A DNA stretch of 64,000 nt from Sphaerulina vaccinii (Eukaryota; Ascomycota; Dothideomycetes; Mycosphaerellales; Mycosphaerellaceae): positions 248,001-312,000 of the forward strand of contig JAKUDP010000004.1 of assembly GCA_022570795.1 (NCBI GenBank), in the 5' to 3' direction. Positions 10,241 to 19,584 of this stretch are shown here, piece after piece. A model generated the notes under the pieces. The model was not told the origin of the DNA. It saw only the letters and a list, made by a program, of their open reading frames with translations, and made no database searches. Made by a program: the position numbers and the translations under genes. Each line of letters opens with the position of its first letter. Position 1 is the stretch's first letter.

Positions 10241-12106
10241 TCACTCATCCTTGACCATCTCGTAAAACAACATATAAACCTCCTTTTGCATTCCCAGCAC
10301 CTCGCTAGTCTTGCTCTCTTTGACTTTCTCGTCACTGATTCGCCACCAACGATCGCTACTCGCAGCAGCCTTCTTGCGCTGTACGACGCCTCGTAAGTTT
10401 CGCAGACTGCCTGACCTCTTGGGTGTTGAGTTGTCTTCCGGCGCAGGAGTGGCCGATGCAGGTGGAGGAGCAGAGGGTGGCATAGGAAGCCCAGGCGTAG
10501 GAATCGAGTCAAACGGTACAGCTCCATTCGTCGACTTGCGCTTTTCAGCGGACGAGGTCGATGACGAAGAAGCGCTCATCGGATTGAGAGACTGTGAGTC
10601 CGCGCTGCTCACTGCACTGTCCGCACTAGTGACACCTAGTCTCGGACTGTTGACTGTACTCGTCGCTGGGCTCGCCCCAATACTATACACACCCTGCTTA
10701 CCCAACGTCGTCGGAGTAGAGAAAGGTTGAGGTAGAACTTGTCGCCGGAACGATTCGTAATGGCCACTGTTGTGCCCGCCTTTGTGTGTTACCATACCGA
10801 GCAGGCGATATTGCTTCCGGTCGAGAAGACCTCCGAGTGGTAAGCTTTCCGGAAAGGAGACTTTGGCCATGTTCTTCGAGCTGCTAGCCGAAGGGTCCCA
10901 GACTGAGCGGGAGAGATGCACGGATAGGATCTTCGGAAACTTGGACAGGCGCGTATGTCGGGCGATGTTCCGCTTCGGCGCTGTCGATACGTCTGGCAGT
11001 TTGACATCTTTGGGCGGCTTCTCGGGATCTTCGTCTAATGCTTGCTGCAGTTTGGTGTTATCGTCCTCAAGCTTGGCGCGATCTTTGGGGGTGAGATTCG
11101 ACTTCGCTAGCAGTCTATCGTTGATCGATATAGCGTGGGTAAGCCGGCAGTGTGCACACTTGAAGTCTTCAATGTGCTCGACTTTGAACATGCCATCGAA
11201 GCATTCGTTCAGTGTAGCTGAAGTCTGCTGATGCGGCACGTTCAGAGTCAACGTCAAGAAGGTCGACATTGATGGCTTCGGCTTGAAATGGCAGTGCGAG
11301 CATTCGACTTGCGATTCCAATTGGCCTTCGAGCGGAAACACATTCTCGTCCTTGTCTGGATCATTGTCTTCGTCACCGGCTTGCCGGCTTGACTCAGGTC
11401 GATCAGATTCCAATGACAGGATCTTGCTGTCTCTCGGCTTTTCCTCAGCGCCATCTCCGTTCTTGACAGCATCTTCAACTGGCGGCTCAATCGTGACATG
11501 TTCTTGGTCTCCACTCTGCCGTAGCCTCTTCCTCACCCTTCTCCCAGCATAATACTCCTCCGCGATCCTCTCCACAACTACTTGCAAGAACTCCTGCGCA
11601 TCCTGTTGGGTCCTGCTGATTCTCGTCCGGAAACTCGTCTCCACACATCGGATAAAGCCATGCGCGCTAATCGTCTTCTTGTAAATCGGCCTCTCGTTCA
11701 GAGCATCTAGCACATCTTTCAACCCAGCCGTGACCAATCCCTGCTGTAGCCCAACAATCTGCCACTCCGGGGCCTTCTTCGCGTTCTCGCCCTTCTTCGC
11801 CTGCTCTTCTAACGCCGCAGTAATATCATTGTAGACTCCTGGCCCATCCAATGCCCGTCTATGCACTTCCCTGATCAAGAAAGCTCGCAAGTCCGGCAGT
11901 CCAGCCAACGCTTGTAGCACGGAATTGATGAAGCAGTCGTTAGCCGGATTCACTAGCCCTACAATGCCTTTCTTTCGGCTGCTCTTCGTACTGCTCGCAT
12001 CGTCGCTGTCCAGAAAGAAAGTGGGGCCAAAGACGTATACCAGAGTAATCGCGGCCAGAGAGGCGCCAGCTGCGTACGTCGCTATCGTGAGCGGCTTGTC
12101 GGGCAT
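10241..12106 (-). CDS. Ubiquitin-specific protease, Ubp16/USP30-like, membrane anchored
   Basis: Cysteine protease that removes ubiquitin, here probably at the mitochondrial outer membrane. Single exon, 621 residues. An N-terminal hydrophobic span (about residues 9-31, AAGASLAAITLVYVFGPTFF) is followed by a basic patch KSSRKK, as in Ubp16/USP30. The Cys box NPANDCFINSVLQAL puts the catalytic Cys at 58. A QQDAQEF segment lies at about 167-173. Zinc-finger pairs are C269-x2-C272 and C317-x2-C320. The His box GGHNSGHYESF places the catalytic His at 449, followed near the C-terminus by WWRISDEKV and YMLFYEM. A Ser/Pro/Ala-rich insert (about residues 470-570) separates the last two boxes, as is common in fungal members. 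All core catalytic elements are present. The gene is divergent from the bL9m gene. Confidence 0.92.
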   Translation of the reverse strand: MPDKPLTIATYAAGASLAAITLVYVFGPTFFLDSDDASSTKSSRKKGIVGLVNPANDCFINSVLQALAGLPDLRAFLIREVHRRALDGPGVYNDITAALEEQAKKGENAKKAPEWQIVGLQQGLVTAGLKDVLDALNERPIYKKTISAHGFIRCVETSFRTRISRTQQDAQEFLQVVVERIAEEYYAGRRVRKRLRQSGDQEHVTIEPPVEDAVKNGDGAEEKPRDSKILSLESDRPESSRQAGDEDNDPDKDENVFPLEGQLESQVECSHCHFKPKPSMSTFLTLTLNVPHQQTSATLNECFDGMFKVEHIEDFKCAHCRLTHAISINDRLLAKSNLTPKDRAKLEDDNTKLQQALDEDPEKPPKDVKLPDVSTAPKRNIARHTRLSKFPKILSVHLSRSVWDPSASSSKNMAKVSFPESLPLGGLLDRKQYRLLGMVTHKGGHNSGHYESFRRQVLPQPFSTPTTLGKQGVYSIGASPATSTVNSPRLGVTSADSAVSSADSQSLNPMSASSSSTSSAEKRKSTNGAVPFDSIPTPGLPMPPSAPPPASATPAPEDNSTPKRSGSLRNLRGVVQRKKAAASSDRWWRISDEKVKESKTSEVLGMQKEVYMLFYEMVKDE

Positions 12107-12434
12107 TCTTCTCCGTCCTTGTAATGCGCCTGTACCAGCGAATGCTATGAGGGTCTTTTCGCGTTGACTGTAGTCCAGTATTGGCGTGTTTGGGGAGAGT
12201 GTTGGAGATGTCGTGGTGAGGGAGAGCGTTCCATACTAGCGGAACAGGCTGGCGAAGAGTGCAATCGTGTCTGCCTGGTGGTACAGTAGTCAACAAGAAG
12301 AGAGAGGTGAGGTCTGTGTTGATGGAGCAGAGAGTGGGCCTGTCCTGTCCCTTGGCCGTTGGAGGAAACAGTCCCGGGCTGTCGTTCTTTGTTTCCCATC
12401 TACTCATATGCGATCCACATACAACACAAACATC
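12107..12434. promoter_or_regulatory. Shared divergent promoter region (deubiquitinase / bL9m)
   Basis: This 328-nt gap separates two divergently transcribed genes whose products are both expected at or in mitochondria. No TATA box or known factor site is clear. A bidirectional promoter is inferred from geometry only. Confidence 0.4.
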
Positions 12435-13370
12435 ATGTCGCTTCCACTCGGAACACGCGCGATACCACAGTGCTCGGCCTGTCTGCGCAGCTATGCCTGG
12501 ATCGATGCTGCTCCGACGCAGTCAAGAGGTCTGCGACAGCAGATTAGGGGCAAGAAGAAGATGGCAAAGCCAACAGGCAACATTCCAGCTCGTCTGCTGA
12601 AAGATCTGCCTGGTTTTGGCAAGAAGGGTATGGAATATATATTATACACTGTATGGCGAGAAGAAGACTGATGATGGAGACCAGGCTCAATAGTCCCAAT
12701 GGCTCGCGGTATAATGCGAAACAACCACTTTCCTTCACGAACAGCTGAATACGTGACAATGCCCGAATTACGATCACTACGAGCGCAGAACATCCCAATC
12801 GAACGCGACTATATGTTTGGCAAGCGCGAACAACCTTCGTCCTCCACGGACGCGCCATCTCTCTTCTCTCCAGAACCTGTCGACGAGTACACGAGAAAGG
12901 CTCCCGAAGTCGAGAAATTGACTGGAGAGCGTAGCATACAACTCCTTGAGATCTTTGTCCCACAGCGGATGGACTTCTACAGACAGCCCATCATCGAAGA
13001 GCCACCGGAAGAAAAGAAAGTAGAAGAGCCAAAGAAAAAGGAGCAGCCAAGGTCAGCATCAAGTGCTGCAGCAGATCTGCTTGCAGCTAGAACACAGAAG
13101 CCATTGGAGAAGCCGCAACCGAAGATGACAGGGGCCATCTATGGATCTGTGTCGCAGCATGATGTACTTGTTGCTGTGAGGGCAGCAATGGCTACGAATG
13201 ATGAGGCTGCGAGAGTGATTGTCACTGAGCAAGATGTCCTGTTCAAGGATGAGAAGGCGAGCGCGGAGAATAAGATCAAGGAGGTGGGCGACTTCGAGGT
13301 GGAGATAACAGTAAGAGGAGAAGAAACGGGAGTCAAGAGGGTAGTGAGAGTAGTGCCGCAGGACGTGTAA
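12435..13370 (+). CDS. Mitochondrial large-subunit ribosomal protein bL9m
   Basis: Component of the mitochondrial 54S ribosomal subunit (yeast Mrpl50 family). Exons are 12435-12627 and 12685-13370; the 57-nt intron (GTATGG..ACCAG) restores the L9 signature KKGSIVPMARG, followed by IMRNNHFPSRTAEY. That choice of acceptor, rather than the later ATAG, is decided by the motif. The 292-residue product starts MSLPLGTRAIPQCSACLR, a basic, acid-poor leader compatible with mitochondrial import. A Lys/Glu/Pro linker (EEKKVEEPKKKEQ) at mid-protein is followed by a C-terminal domain (GAIYGSVSQHDVLVAV..EITVRGEETGVKRVVRVV) that matches the bL9 C-lobe pattern. Confidence 0.9.
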
Positions 13371-14273
13371 GCACGAAGGGTCTATACTCAACCGTCGAGA
13401 TGCTGCTGCGGTGTTGGCGGTGCAGAGTACTGAAGCTCTTGAGGTCCTGGACGGTCATGCTTGAATGCCACACGCTACGATATCGAGTACTGGACGCTGG
13501 ATCACTCACGGCTGCAGCTTCTGTACGCGCCGACAAGTTGATCAGGACCAAGCACAGGAGTGTCGAAAGTGCACGACATATGAGTGCGAGGAGATCCCGC
13601 GCTTCAACCAGCTATACCTACAACAAGCTCCAGAGCTGCAGAAGTGCACAGCAGATCGCCACAACCCATCTTCCACAATCTACAACTTGTAACAACAACC
13701 CGCGGGATCTCCTCCGAGAAACACTTTGGGCTTGGCGACAAACGCGGCTGAGAGGCTGTGCTGACATGATATGCCCTGCATAGCTCACTACTTTACATCC
13801 AAGCTGGAAGAGGAATCGCCCACGTGCAACAACCAATGACGGAGTCCGAAATGCGCTATTACATAGCCTCCACACCTACCGCTCAACATTGAATAGCTTC
13901 TGTTTGTCATACAACATCATTAGACCATGTGGCACAGCCGCGTCAACTGACCTAAACGGGCTTGTGCTGTCTCACATACATCTCTATTGTACAATGTTAC
14001 ATGCAGCCACTACTGCACAGCGGGGTCTTCAGATAAAGAAGAGCTCCTTCCGCACAATTCGGTCCTTCCCTTTACTTGTCCGAAACTATAACTCGACGTT
14101 ATCAGCAGCTGCGCTGTTCACTGACTTACTTGCCTTACGCTTACATCTTCGCCACCTGACCGAAACCAAAACACACCACAACGAAACCACGAAGCACAAC
14201 AAATCCACCAACACCACTACTCAAGCATAACCCACCGACATCCAAGCTCAACACAACAAGAACAGACGCGACA
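13371..14273. other. Intergenic with one small Cys-containing ORF
   Basis: Apart from the weak 75-codon ORF at 13465-13692, no gene is supported. The last 130 nt before 14274 are A/C-rich (repeated ACCA, CAAC, ACAC words), typical of a fungal 5' leader. Confidence 0.4.
13465..13692 (+). CDS. Possible small Cys-rich protein (75 residues)
   Basis: A short ATG ORF with six Cys in the second half: CSFCTRRQ, ECRKC, YECEE and QKC. Two C-x2-C pairs resemble the pattern in the next gene (14274), which ends PCPVC..CLKC. There is no signal peptide. It could be a zinc-ribbon-like fragment, a decayed relative of that gene or chance. No intron signals were resolved. Confidence 0.25.
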   Translation: MPHATISSTGRWITHGCSFCTRRQVDQDQAQECRKCTTYECEEIPRFNQLYLQQAPELQKCTADRHNPSSTIYNL

Positions 14274-14796
14274 ATGTGTATCCTCACCATACGCTCCTGG
14301 CCAACTTGCGGTCACCAAAGCATAACCTCGACAGATCAATGCATGACAGCTATGGAGACTCCTGGCATGACGCCTGCTTACTGCCATCACGCAGTCATTC
14401 GTAGATCGTCAACAGCCTCGAGCACAGATGGGGAATGGCCATGTCCAGTGTGTATTGCGGAGAATCGAAGACTATCTCTTAGTCTCATGCGAGAGCACGT
14501 TGGGGAGGAGACCGGGAAGTGCCTCAAGTGCAGGAAGTGGGTATAGTGCTGGGAGTGAGAGTGGTAGTATGTCGCCAAGTCCAAACGGCAACAACGCAGA
14601 GTCATTACTGACCAGAGAGCAACAGCAAATGCGAGACGACCAGCTTGAAATCGAAACAGCAATGGCAAGGCAGAGAACATTACTTAGACAGCAACAGGAG
14701 AATCTTGCTATCGGGGTTGTGGCAAGACCAACATATCCTGCAGGTGCTCTGGGAGGGCAATTGAGAGGAGTGCGAGGATGGGGAATGCGAGGATGA
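14274..14796 (+). CDS. Small Cys-rich fungal protein (two exons probable)
   Basis: Starts at ATG 14274 (MCILTIRSWPTCGH) after an A/C-rich leader. The first exon carries Cys/His sites: TCGH, QC, YCHH, WPCPVC and CLKCRKW, resembling small fungal zinc-binding proteins that begin MC..CGH. Unspliced, it stops at 14546 (90 residues). A donor GTATAG right after CRKW and an acceptor near 14620 (CCAGAGAG) would join it to a Gln/Arg-rich helical frame (QQQMRDDQLEIETAMARQ, then RTLLRQQQENLAIG) ending at 14796. That downstream frame is open and strongly helical, so I favour the two-exon form, but the splice is not certain. Function unknown. Confidence 0.5.
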
Positions 14797-15063
14797 GGGA
14801 TGCGAGAATTGATGAGTGGCAGAGGGAAATGTTGTGAGAGGAATGGAGTGATAGGTTTTTGAGTGTCTCTGGTGGGGTGGAAGTAGCAAGCGTGGCAATG
14901 TGCTGAGCATGTTTGATGAAGGCTTGAATGTACCAAACGCGGCCGCATCCTGGTGTTCAAGCGACCTTAGCTGGGTTTCTAGCGAGCGTCGCAGAGGCTT
15001 CGCCAATGACGAAAGTATATATGTACAAATAAGCAATCGAAAGCGAGCATACCAATCACATCT

Positions 15064-15541
15064 CTACGCATTCCACTCCAAACCTCCCTCCATATCATCC
15101 CTCTTACTTCCAAACAACCCGGACTTGTCCCAACACCACTGATAGTACTGACTGCCCACCTCCTTACACTTCTTATCCCAATCGCAGTTATCCATCAAGT
15201 CGCCTCCGATATCGTTGTTCTTTCGACACTGCAACTAATCAGCAACAACATTACTCAGCATGCTTGATGTTATGTTCTCACCGAGTGATTCGCATTCGCA
15301 TCATAGCTGACGCCTCCTGCTATATCCTTCGCGTACTTCTTGCAGGCTTCTTCTGTTGCGTAGTCGTTTTGTAGCTGAGACTCGTTAGACGGTTGTAATG
15401 AAAGTCATGGTTCGTAGGTAGAGAAGAGAAGCTCACGTTGTTGCCAGAGTCATGACATTTGCATCTGCGGTACTTGGCGCAAGCTTCTGTGCCGATGGCT
15501 AGGGCTGCGATGAGAGGTAGGAAGATGGATTGGAAATGCAT
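15064..15541 (-). CDS. Small secreted eight-cysteine protein (candidate effector)
   Basis: Three exons rebuilt by hand: 15541-15437, 15374-15282 and 15234-15064, with introns of 62 nt (GTGAGC..CTCAG) and 47 nt (GTGAGA..GATTAG), all phase 0, giving 122 residues. The first 20 residues (HFQSIFLPLIAALAIGTEA) form a classic signal peptide. The mature part has eight Cys: C21, C27, C29 (CAKYRRCKC), C46, C69, C83, C89 and C100, allowing four disulfides. Aromatic residues cluster near the end (SQYYQWCWDKSG). Size, signal peptide and Cys count are those of secreted effector-like or defence-related fungal proteins. I recognise no named family. Neighbouring genes give no functional clue. Confidence 0.75.
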
Positions 15542-16203
15542 TGTTTCGTTGTTGTTGATGTAGTGGTGCGTTCAGGAAAGTCGTGATATTCTGGATCGTG
15601 GCAGCTGTGCTATGCTATATACATAGGCTACGATGAGCAGACCAGCGGAGGTGCAGCCACAGTGAGGCCTGTTTGTTTGGCGCTGTAGTCTTTTAGGTAT
15701 AGTATTCGAATTGAGCGACTGGTCGTGTCATTAGACTGTTCCAGAAATGCGATAGGCAACCCCATGATGTGTCGATCGCCTCGTGGCAGAATGTCGTTCT
15801 CGCAGCACTAGTCTTAGCCAGCAGATTGATATGGAGCCAGTGGGGATATATCAATTCTTATCGTCCATGAGTAGTGAGGTTGCCAGCTAGCCAAGACGAT
15901 CGTGTCCATTTCCTGCATACTTTGCCTGCATCGATCAGGAAATCTGATGAATTGAGATGAGGTCCAAGAACATGATCTCTTCATCGCGTGGTATTCCGAG
16001 TAAACTCTGACGCTGGTTCATACAGTAGTCGTTCGCCATATCCCCAAGACAGTTCTAGTGTATGATGAATAAGGACTCGGCAAGTATTCAGCCTGTGGCA
16101 GAACATCGGTCAGGCTCGCGAAGAGCAACCAAGTCTGTACGAGAGCACCACTTTGTGCCACTTCGGTCGAATTGTTCTCCGGACTCAGTTGCACTGCTAT
16201 CTC
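15542..16203. other. Intergenic
   Basis: This 662-nt region holds the promoter of the secreted eight-Cys gene (a TATACATA word lies about 75 nt upstream of its ATG) and the 3' flank of the monooxygenase. No ORF of interest is present. Confidence 0.4.
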
Positions 16204-17511
16204 TTACTTGTTGACAAACCACAGCAACACTCTCAACACTGCAACCGTAAGCCATAACCAGATTCCAGTGGCATGTATCAACCTGATGGTGATGTGCGAG
16301 AACTTCCAGGCTTTTGTAGATCTTGGCACACTCTCCTTGTCAAAAGCTGCGATGGCTTCTGCGATGGAACCTTCCTCGGACAGTGCTTTACTCAAGGCTA
16401 CGCCATCCATTAGTGCCATGTTCGCGCCATTACCTAAACTTTGGTCAGCATATTTCCAAACACCACTACATCCGCCTGTGCCTTGTAAGAACTTACCAGC
16501 AAACGGACTGACTGCATGATTTGCATCCCCAATGAATACCACGGGAAGCTCTGACGACTGCGTATGAGTGATAGGACGCTTGTCCATAGCGTTGAAGATC
16601 TTCAACGTTGACGGTTCGGTAGCATCCAGCAATTCCTTAAACTTGGGTCCAAAGACAGCACCGCGACGAGCGGCCTCTGCAAGAATCTCATCCTTCGTCT
16701 CAACCGCCTTTGTGCCTTGTACAGGAGTCCTTTTTTCGGTTGTGCGATGTGTGATGAACCAAACAGCACTTCTATCGTCTATTGGAAAGACAACCAAGCC
16801 AGTCCCTTCGCCTCCAATGACTGGGCCAAATGCATCCTCAACTTGAGGTGGAACCTGGCCAGGTGAAAAGTATGCGTTGCCGCCAATAAATACGACTCCA
16901 GCGTATTGCAGCGTATCCTCAGGGCGTAGGGCAGCGCGGAGCTTACTGCTAGCTCCGTCAGCGACGACAAGCAAATCACAATCGACCTGTGTACGGTTGT
17001 TCAATGTTACAGTAATTCCGCCCTGACTTGACTTCGTGGCTGATATACATTGGGCACCATAATACGTGACGACATCTTCAGGCAGAGCTTGAATGAATGT
17101 TTCTCGTATGCTGTTCCTGGTAATTCTCATTCCAGCAACGGGTAGGCCATCTGGGGGAGTGGCAGGATGTCTCATAGGCAGCAAAGGCTCCCAATTATGG
17201 TCCCTTACACTTCCACCACTGGACGAATTGGGCACGCTTGCTTGTATGACTTCGTCCAGTAGTCCGAGTTGTCGAATTGCTTGTATCCCTCCAGATCGTT
17301 TGTCGCTTCGCAGACCAAGCGAATAGTTGCCACGTTCTGCTGGAAGGTCTCGTGGATCACGTTCGTATATCGTGATCTTCGGTGGTTGGACGCCTACTGG
17401 CCATTGTCGTTGCAGGCCTCGTGCGAAAGCCAGACCTGCAATCCCGCCGCCAGAGATGATAATGTGCTTTCCAGCCAGCGGATGTAGTAGCTTCTCTGGT
17501 TCGTGAGGCAT
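16204..17511 (-). CDS. FAD-dependent monooxygenase (class A flavoprotein hydroxylase type)
   Basis: Uses FAD and NAD(P)H to hydroxylate a small, often aromatic, substrate that cannot be named from sequence. The start chosen is ATG 17511 (MPHEPEKLL). The dinucleotide-binding motif ISGGGIAGLAFARGL lies near residue 20; the DG motif reads VADGASSKLR. The GD motif reads GDANHAVSPFAG followed by NGANMALMDGVALSKAL, but only after removing a 63-nt intron at 16434-16496 (GTAAGT..GCTGAC..TTTAG) that is open and in frame. Spliced length is 414 residues. The C-terminus ends in a hydrophobic helix (LWLTVAVLRVLLWFVNK), suggesting tail anchoring. The gene is divergent from the GT90 gene. Confidence 0.9.
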   Translation of the reverse strand: MPHEPEKLLHPLAGKHIIISGGGIAGLAFARGLQRQWPVGVQPPKITIYERDPRDLPAERGNYSLGLRSDKRSGGIQAIRQLGLLDEVIQASVPNSSSGGSVRDHNWEPLLPMRHPATPPDGLPVAGMRITRNSIRETFIQALPEDVVTYYGAQCISATKSSQGGITVTLNNRTQVDCDLLVVADGASSKLRAALRPEDTLQYAGVVFIGGNAYFSPGQVPPQVEDAFGPVIGGEGTGLVVFPIDDRSAVWFITHRTTEKRTPVQGTKAVETKDEILAEAARRGAVFGPKFKELLDATEPSTLKIFNAMDKRPITHTQSSELPVVFIGDANHAVSPFAGKFLQGTGGCSGVWKYADQSLGNGANMALMDGVALSKALSEEGSIAEAIAAFDKESVPRSTKAWKFSHITIRLIHATGIWLWLTVAVLRVLLWFVNK

Positions 17512-18169
17512 TGTTGATGATGAATTAGGATATGAATGTTGTACAGTGCTCCTGGTCAAAGCTAGTGATGTCTAAATGATGAGGCATCAGCGTCGTTCTC
17601 TTTTATGTATACTGGTCGGCCGCAGGAACAGGATCCTTTCGGGCGTTCACAGTTGACAGGACCCGAAGCTCTCGGGCGCTCAAACCCGAAGGTGGCTTGA
17701 AGCTACAAAGAGCATTCCACAAGCGGACTAGCCGTCATTGGAAATCCTGCAGGATCACAATAGCCAGTTCTTCAGATGATTGCGCTCTTGTTGATGTGCA
17801 CAACTTCGTGGCATACATGCCTACGAGACAGATTTCAGCGGCGCACCTCGCCCGATGCAAGCGCAGTCAAGACTCGGATCTGTACCAGCTCCATCACGCT
17901 TGTCCTACTCGATACTCGGCTTGTGGACGCTGTGATAGAGACATGAACTTCAACATGCTTGAGGGTCGTCAGATGAGGTTGCAATAATAATATGCGCGCG
18001 CAGAGATGGTTGCCGCAGCCGTAATATTCTCTACGATCGCCAAGCAAACTCAAAAGTGGAGATGTGGAGATCTTTACCGCAAAGACGGCACACGTGACCA
18101 CTCCTCGTCTTGTTCTCCACCATTGCGAGGCGAGGCGAGGTACGAAGTACGCGTCCATTAGTCTACCAC
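17512..18169. promoter_or_regulatory. Divergent intergenic region between monooxygenase and GT90
   Basis: This 658-nt region should hold both promoters. A GC-alternating run (ATGCGCGCGCAG) lies at about 17992-18003. No specific factor site is identified. Confidence 0.35.
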
Positions 18170-19531
18170 ATGATGGAGCTAAGACGCGCTTCGTGGTGGC
18201 AGAAGTCGATATATTTGCTGGCGGGAGTCCTCGCTATCCAAGTCATCTTCCTGGTACTCTGGATACGAGGCCCACGAGCAGGCGTTCGAGAATTTCCGAA
18301 CGAGCATAATCCAGGAGAGGACACGCTATGGAACGCAGAGTCCGCAAAGAAGCATGATCCAAATAGCTTGACTTCTGAGCAATGCTTGGCCACCTATCCT
18401 GACCTATACTACGAGGTCAATAGGGCTGTGAAGCTTTGGCGTTCGAAGAAACATACGATAAACGAGGCAGACGTCGACATATCATGGCAAGCTACGGGAC
18501 CCTTCGATGGCGGTGCTATGCGCATCTTGATCCATAGGAATCAGCTGCGTGTGGTGCAGAGCATCAACGCTTTCTCAGATTCGGCGTACCAAGAAAGAGG
18601 TCTTGGTATTCTTCAATTACTGCAACGCGCGCTAGACCAAGCCACAGAAGCAGGCGAGAAACTGCCAACGATCGAGGCAGCCATTGTTCTACAAGATGTC
18701 TCCTATCCTCCCACGGAAGACGGAACCCATAGCTTCTGGACTTGGAGCAGGCCACTTCACGATATCCACTTCAATCGCACGAATGTTTGGCAAGGCGAAG
18801 AGCTTCACTATGAACGTTACTGGAATGACAAGACGTTTCAGCGCGTCTGGCTGGTGCCCAACTTTGACTTCTGGTTCGCGAAAGCTATCGGCCATTACGA
18901 CAAAACACTAGACTTGGCGAAGCAGCGCGACAGTGTCAAGAAGATCCCAAAGATTGTCTGGCGAGGCACAGAATGGGTCAACCCGGAGATCCGAGATGTC
19001 CTCGTCAACATCACGAAAGGCAAACACTGGGCCGATGTTAAGTACAGCGATACTAATACTCGTGAACACCACTTGGACTTGGAGGATCTGTGCAACTATT
19101 CCATGACAGTACATACCGAAGGCTTCAGCTACTCTGGCCGACTCAAGCACCTTCTCAAGTGCAACTCCTTGCCCTTCGTTCACGAGCTCGACTATACCAC
19201 ACACTACTACCACCTGTTGAAAAAGGACGGGCCTTACCAGAACTATGTAGCTGTCAGGAAGGACTTCAGCGACTTAGAAGACAAAGTGCTGTATTATCTA
19301 GCTCACCCGCAAGAAGCGGACAGGATCGTTGCGAACCACTTGGCCACTTTCAGGGAGAAGTACCTCACTGCGGAAGCCACTTCATGCTATCTAATCAGGC
19401 TGATTCGCATGTATGCCTCAGTCGCCTTTACACCAGAAGTGACCATGACCATGATCGACGGCAGCACAGGCCTGCGAGGAAAGGAGTTTCAATCATTTCT
19501 ACGACATCCAGAAGACTTCACAGATGGATGA
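18170..19531 (+). CDS. Glycosyltransferase family 90 (CAP10-like), type II membrane protein
   Basis: CAP10-type enzymes transfer xylose or other sugars in the secretory pathway; in fungi some act in capsule or wall glycans. The ATG at 18170 (MMELRRASWW) gives 453 residues. A single span near residues 14-33 (YLLAGVLAIQVIFLVLWI) follows a short basic cytoplasmic tail, typical of Golgi glycosyltransferases. The CAP10 core is visible: KKIPKIVWRGTEWVNPEIR, then CNYSMTVHTEGFSYSGRLKH and LLKCNSLPFVHELDY, the usual nucleotide-sugar site. The C-terminal helix AHPQEADRIVANHLATFRE also fits the family. It converges on the CMD-like gene with a 53-nt gap. Confidence 0.9.
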   Translation: MMELRRASWWQKSIYLLAGVLAIQVIFLVLWIRGPRAGVREFPNEHNPGEDTLWNAESAKKHDPNSLTSEQCLATYPDLYYEVNRAVKLWRSKKHTINEADVDISWQATGPFDGGAMRILIHRNQLRVVQSINAFSDSAYQERGLGILQLLQRALDQATEAGEKLPTIEAAIVLQDVSYPPTEDGTHSFWTWSRPLHDIHFNRTNVWQGEELHYERYWNDKTFQRVWLVPNFDFWFAKAIGHYDKTLDLAKQRDSVKKIPKIVWRGTEWVNPEIRDVLVNITKGKHWADVKYSDTNTREHHLDLEDLCNYSMTVHTEGFSYSGRLKHLLKCNSLPFVHELDYTTHYYHLLKKDGPYQNYVAVRKDFSDLEDKVLYYLAHPQEADRIVANHLATFREKYLTAEATSCYLIRLIRMYASVAFTPEVTMTMIDGSTGLRGKEFQSFLRHPEDFTDG

Positions 19532-19584
19532 AAGCTCTCACAGGTCTTCAATTACTACATCCTGCACTAGTTCATTGAGTCAGG

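Noticed and set aside
9812..10396. 194-codon plus-strand frame
   Set aside because: Its start codon is not ATG and its 3' half lies antisense to the conserved end of the deubiquitinase.
17697..17987. 96-codon plus-strand frame upstream of GT90
   Set aside because: Begins at TTG, no motif, and lies in a divergent promoter region.
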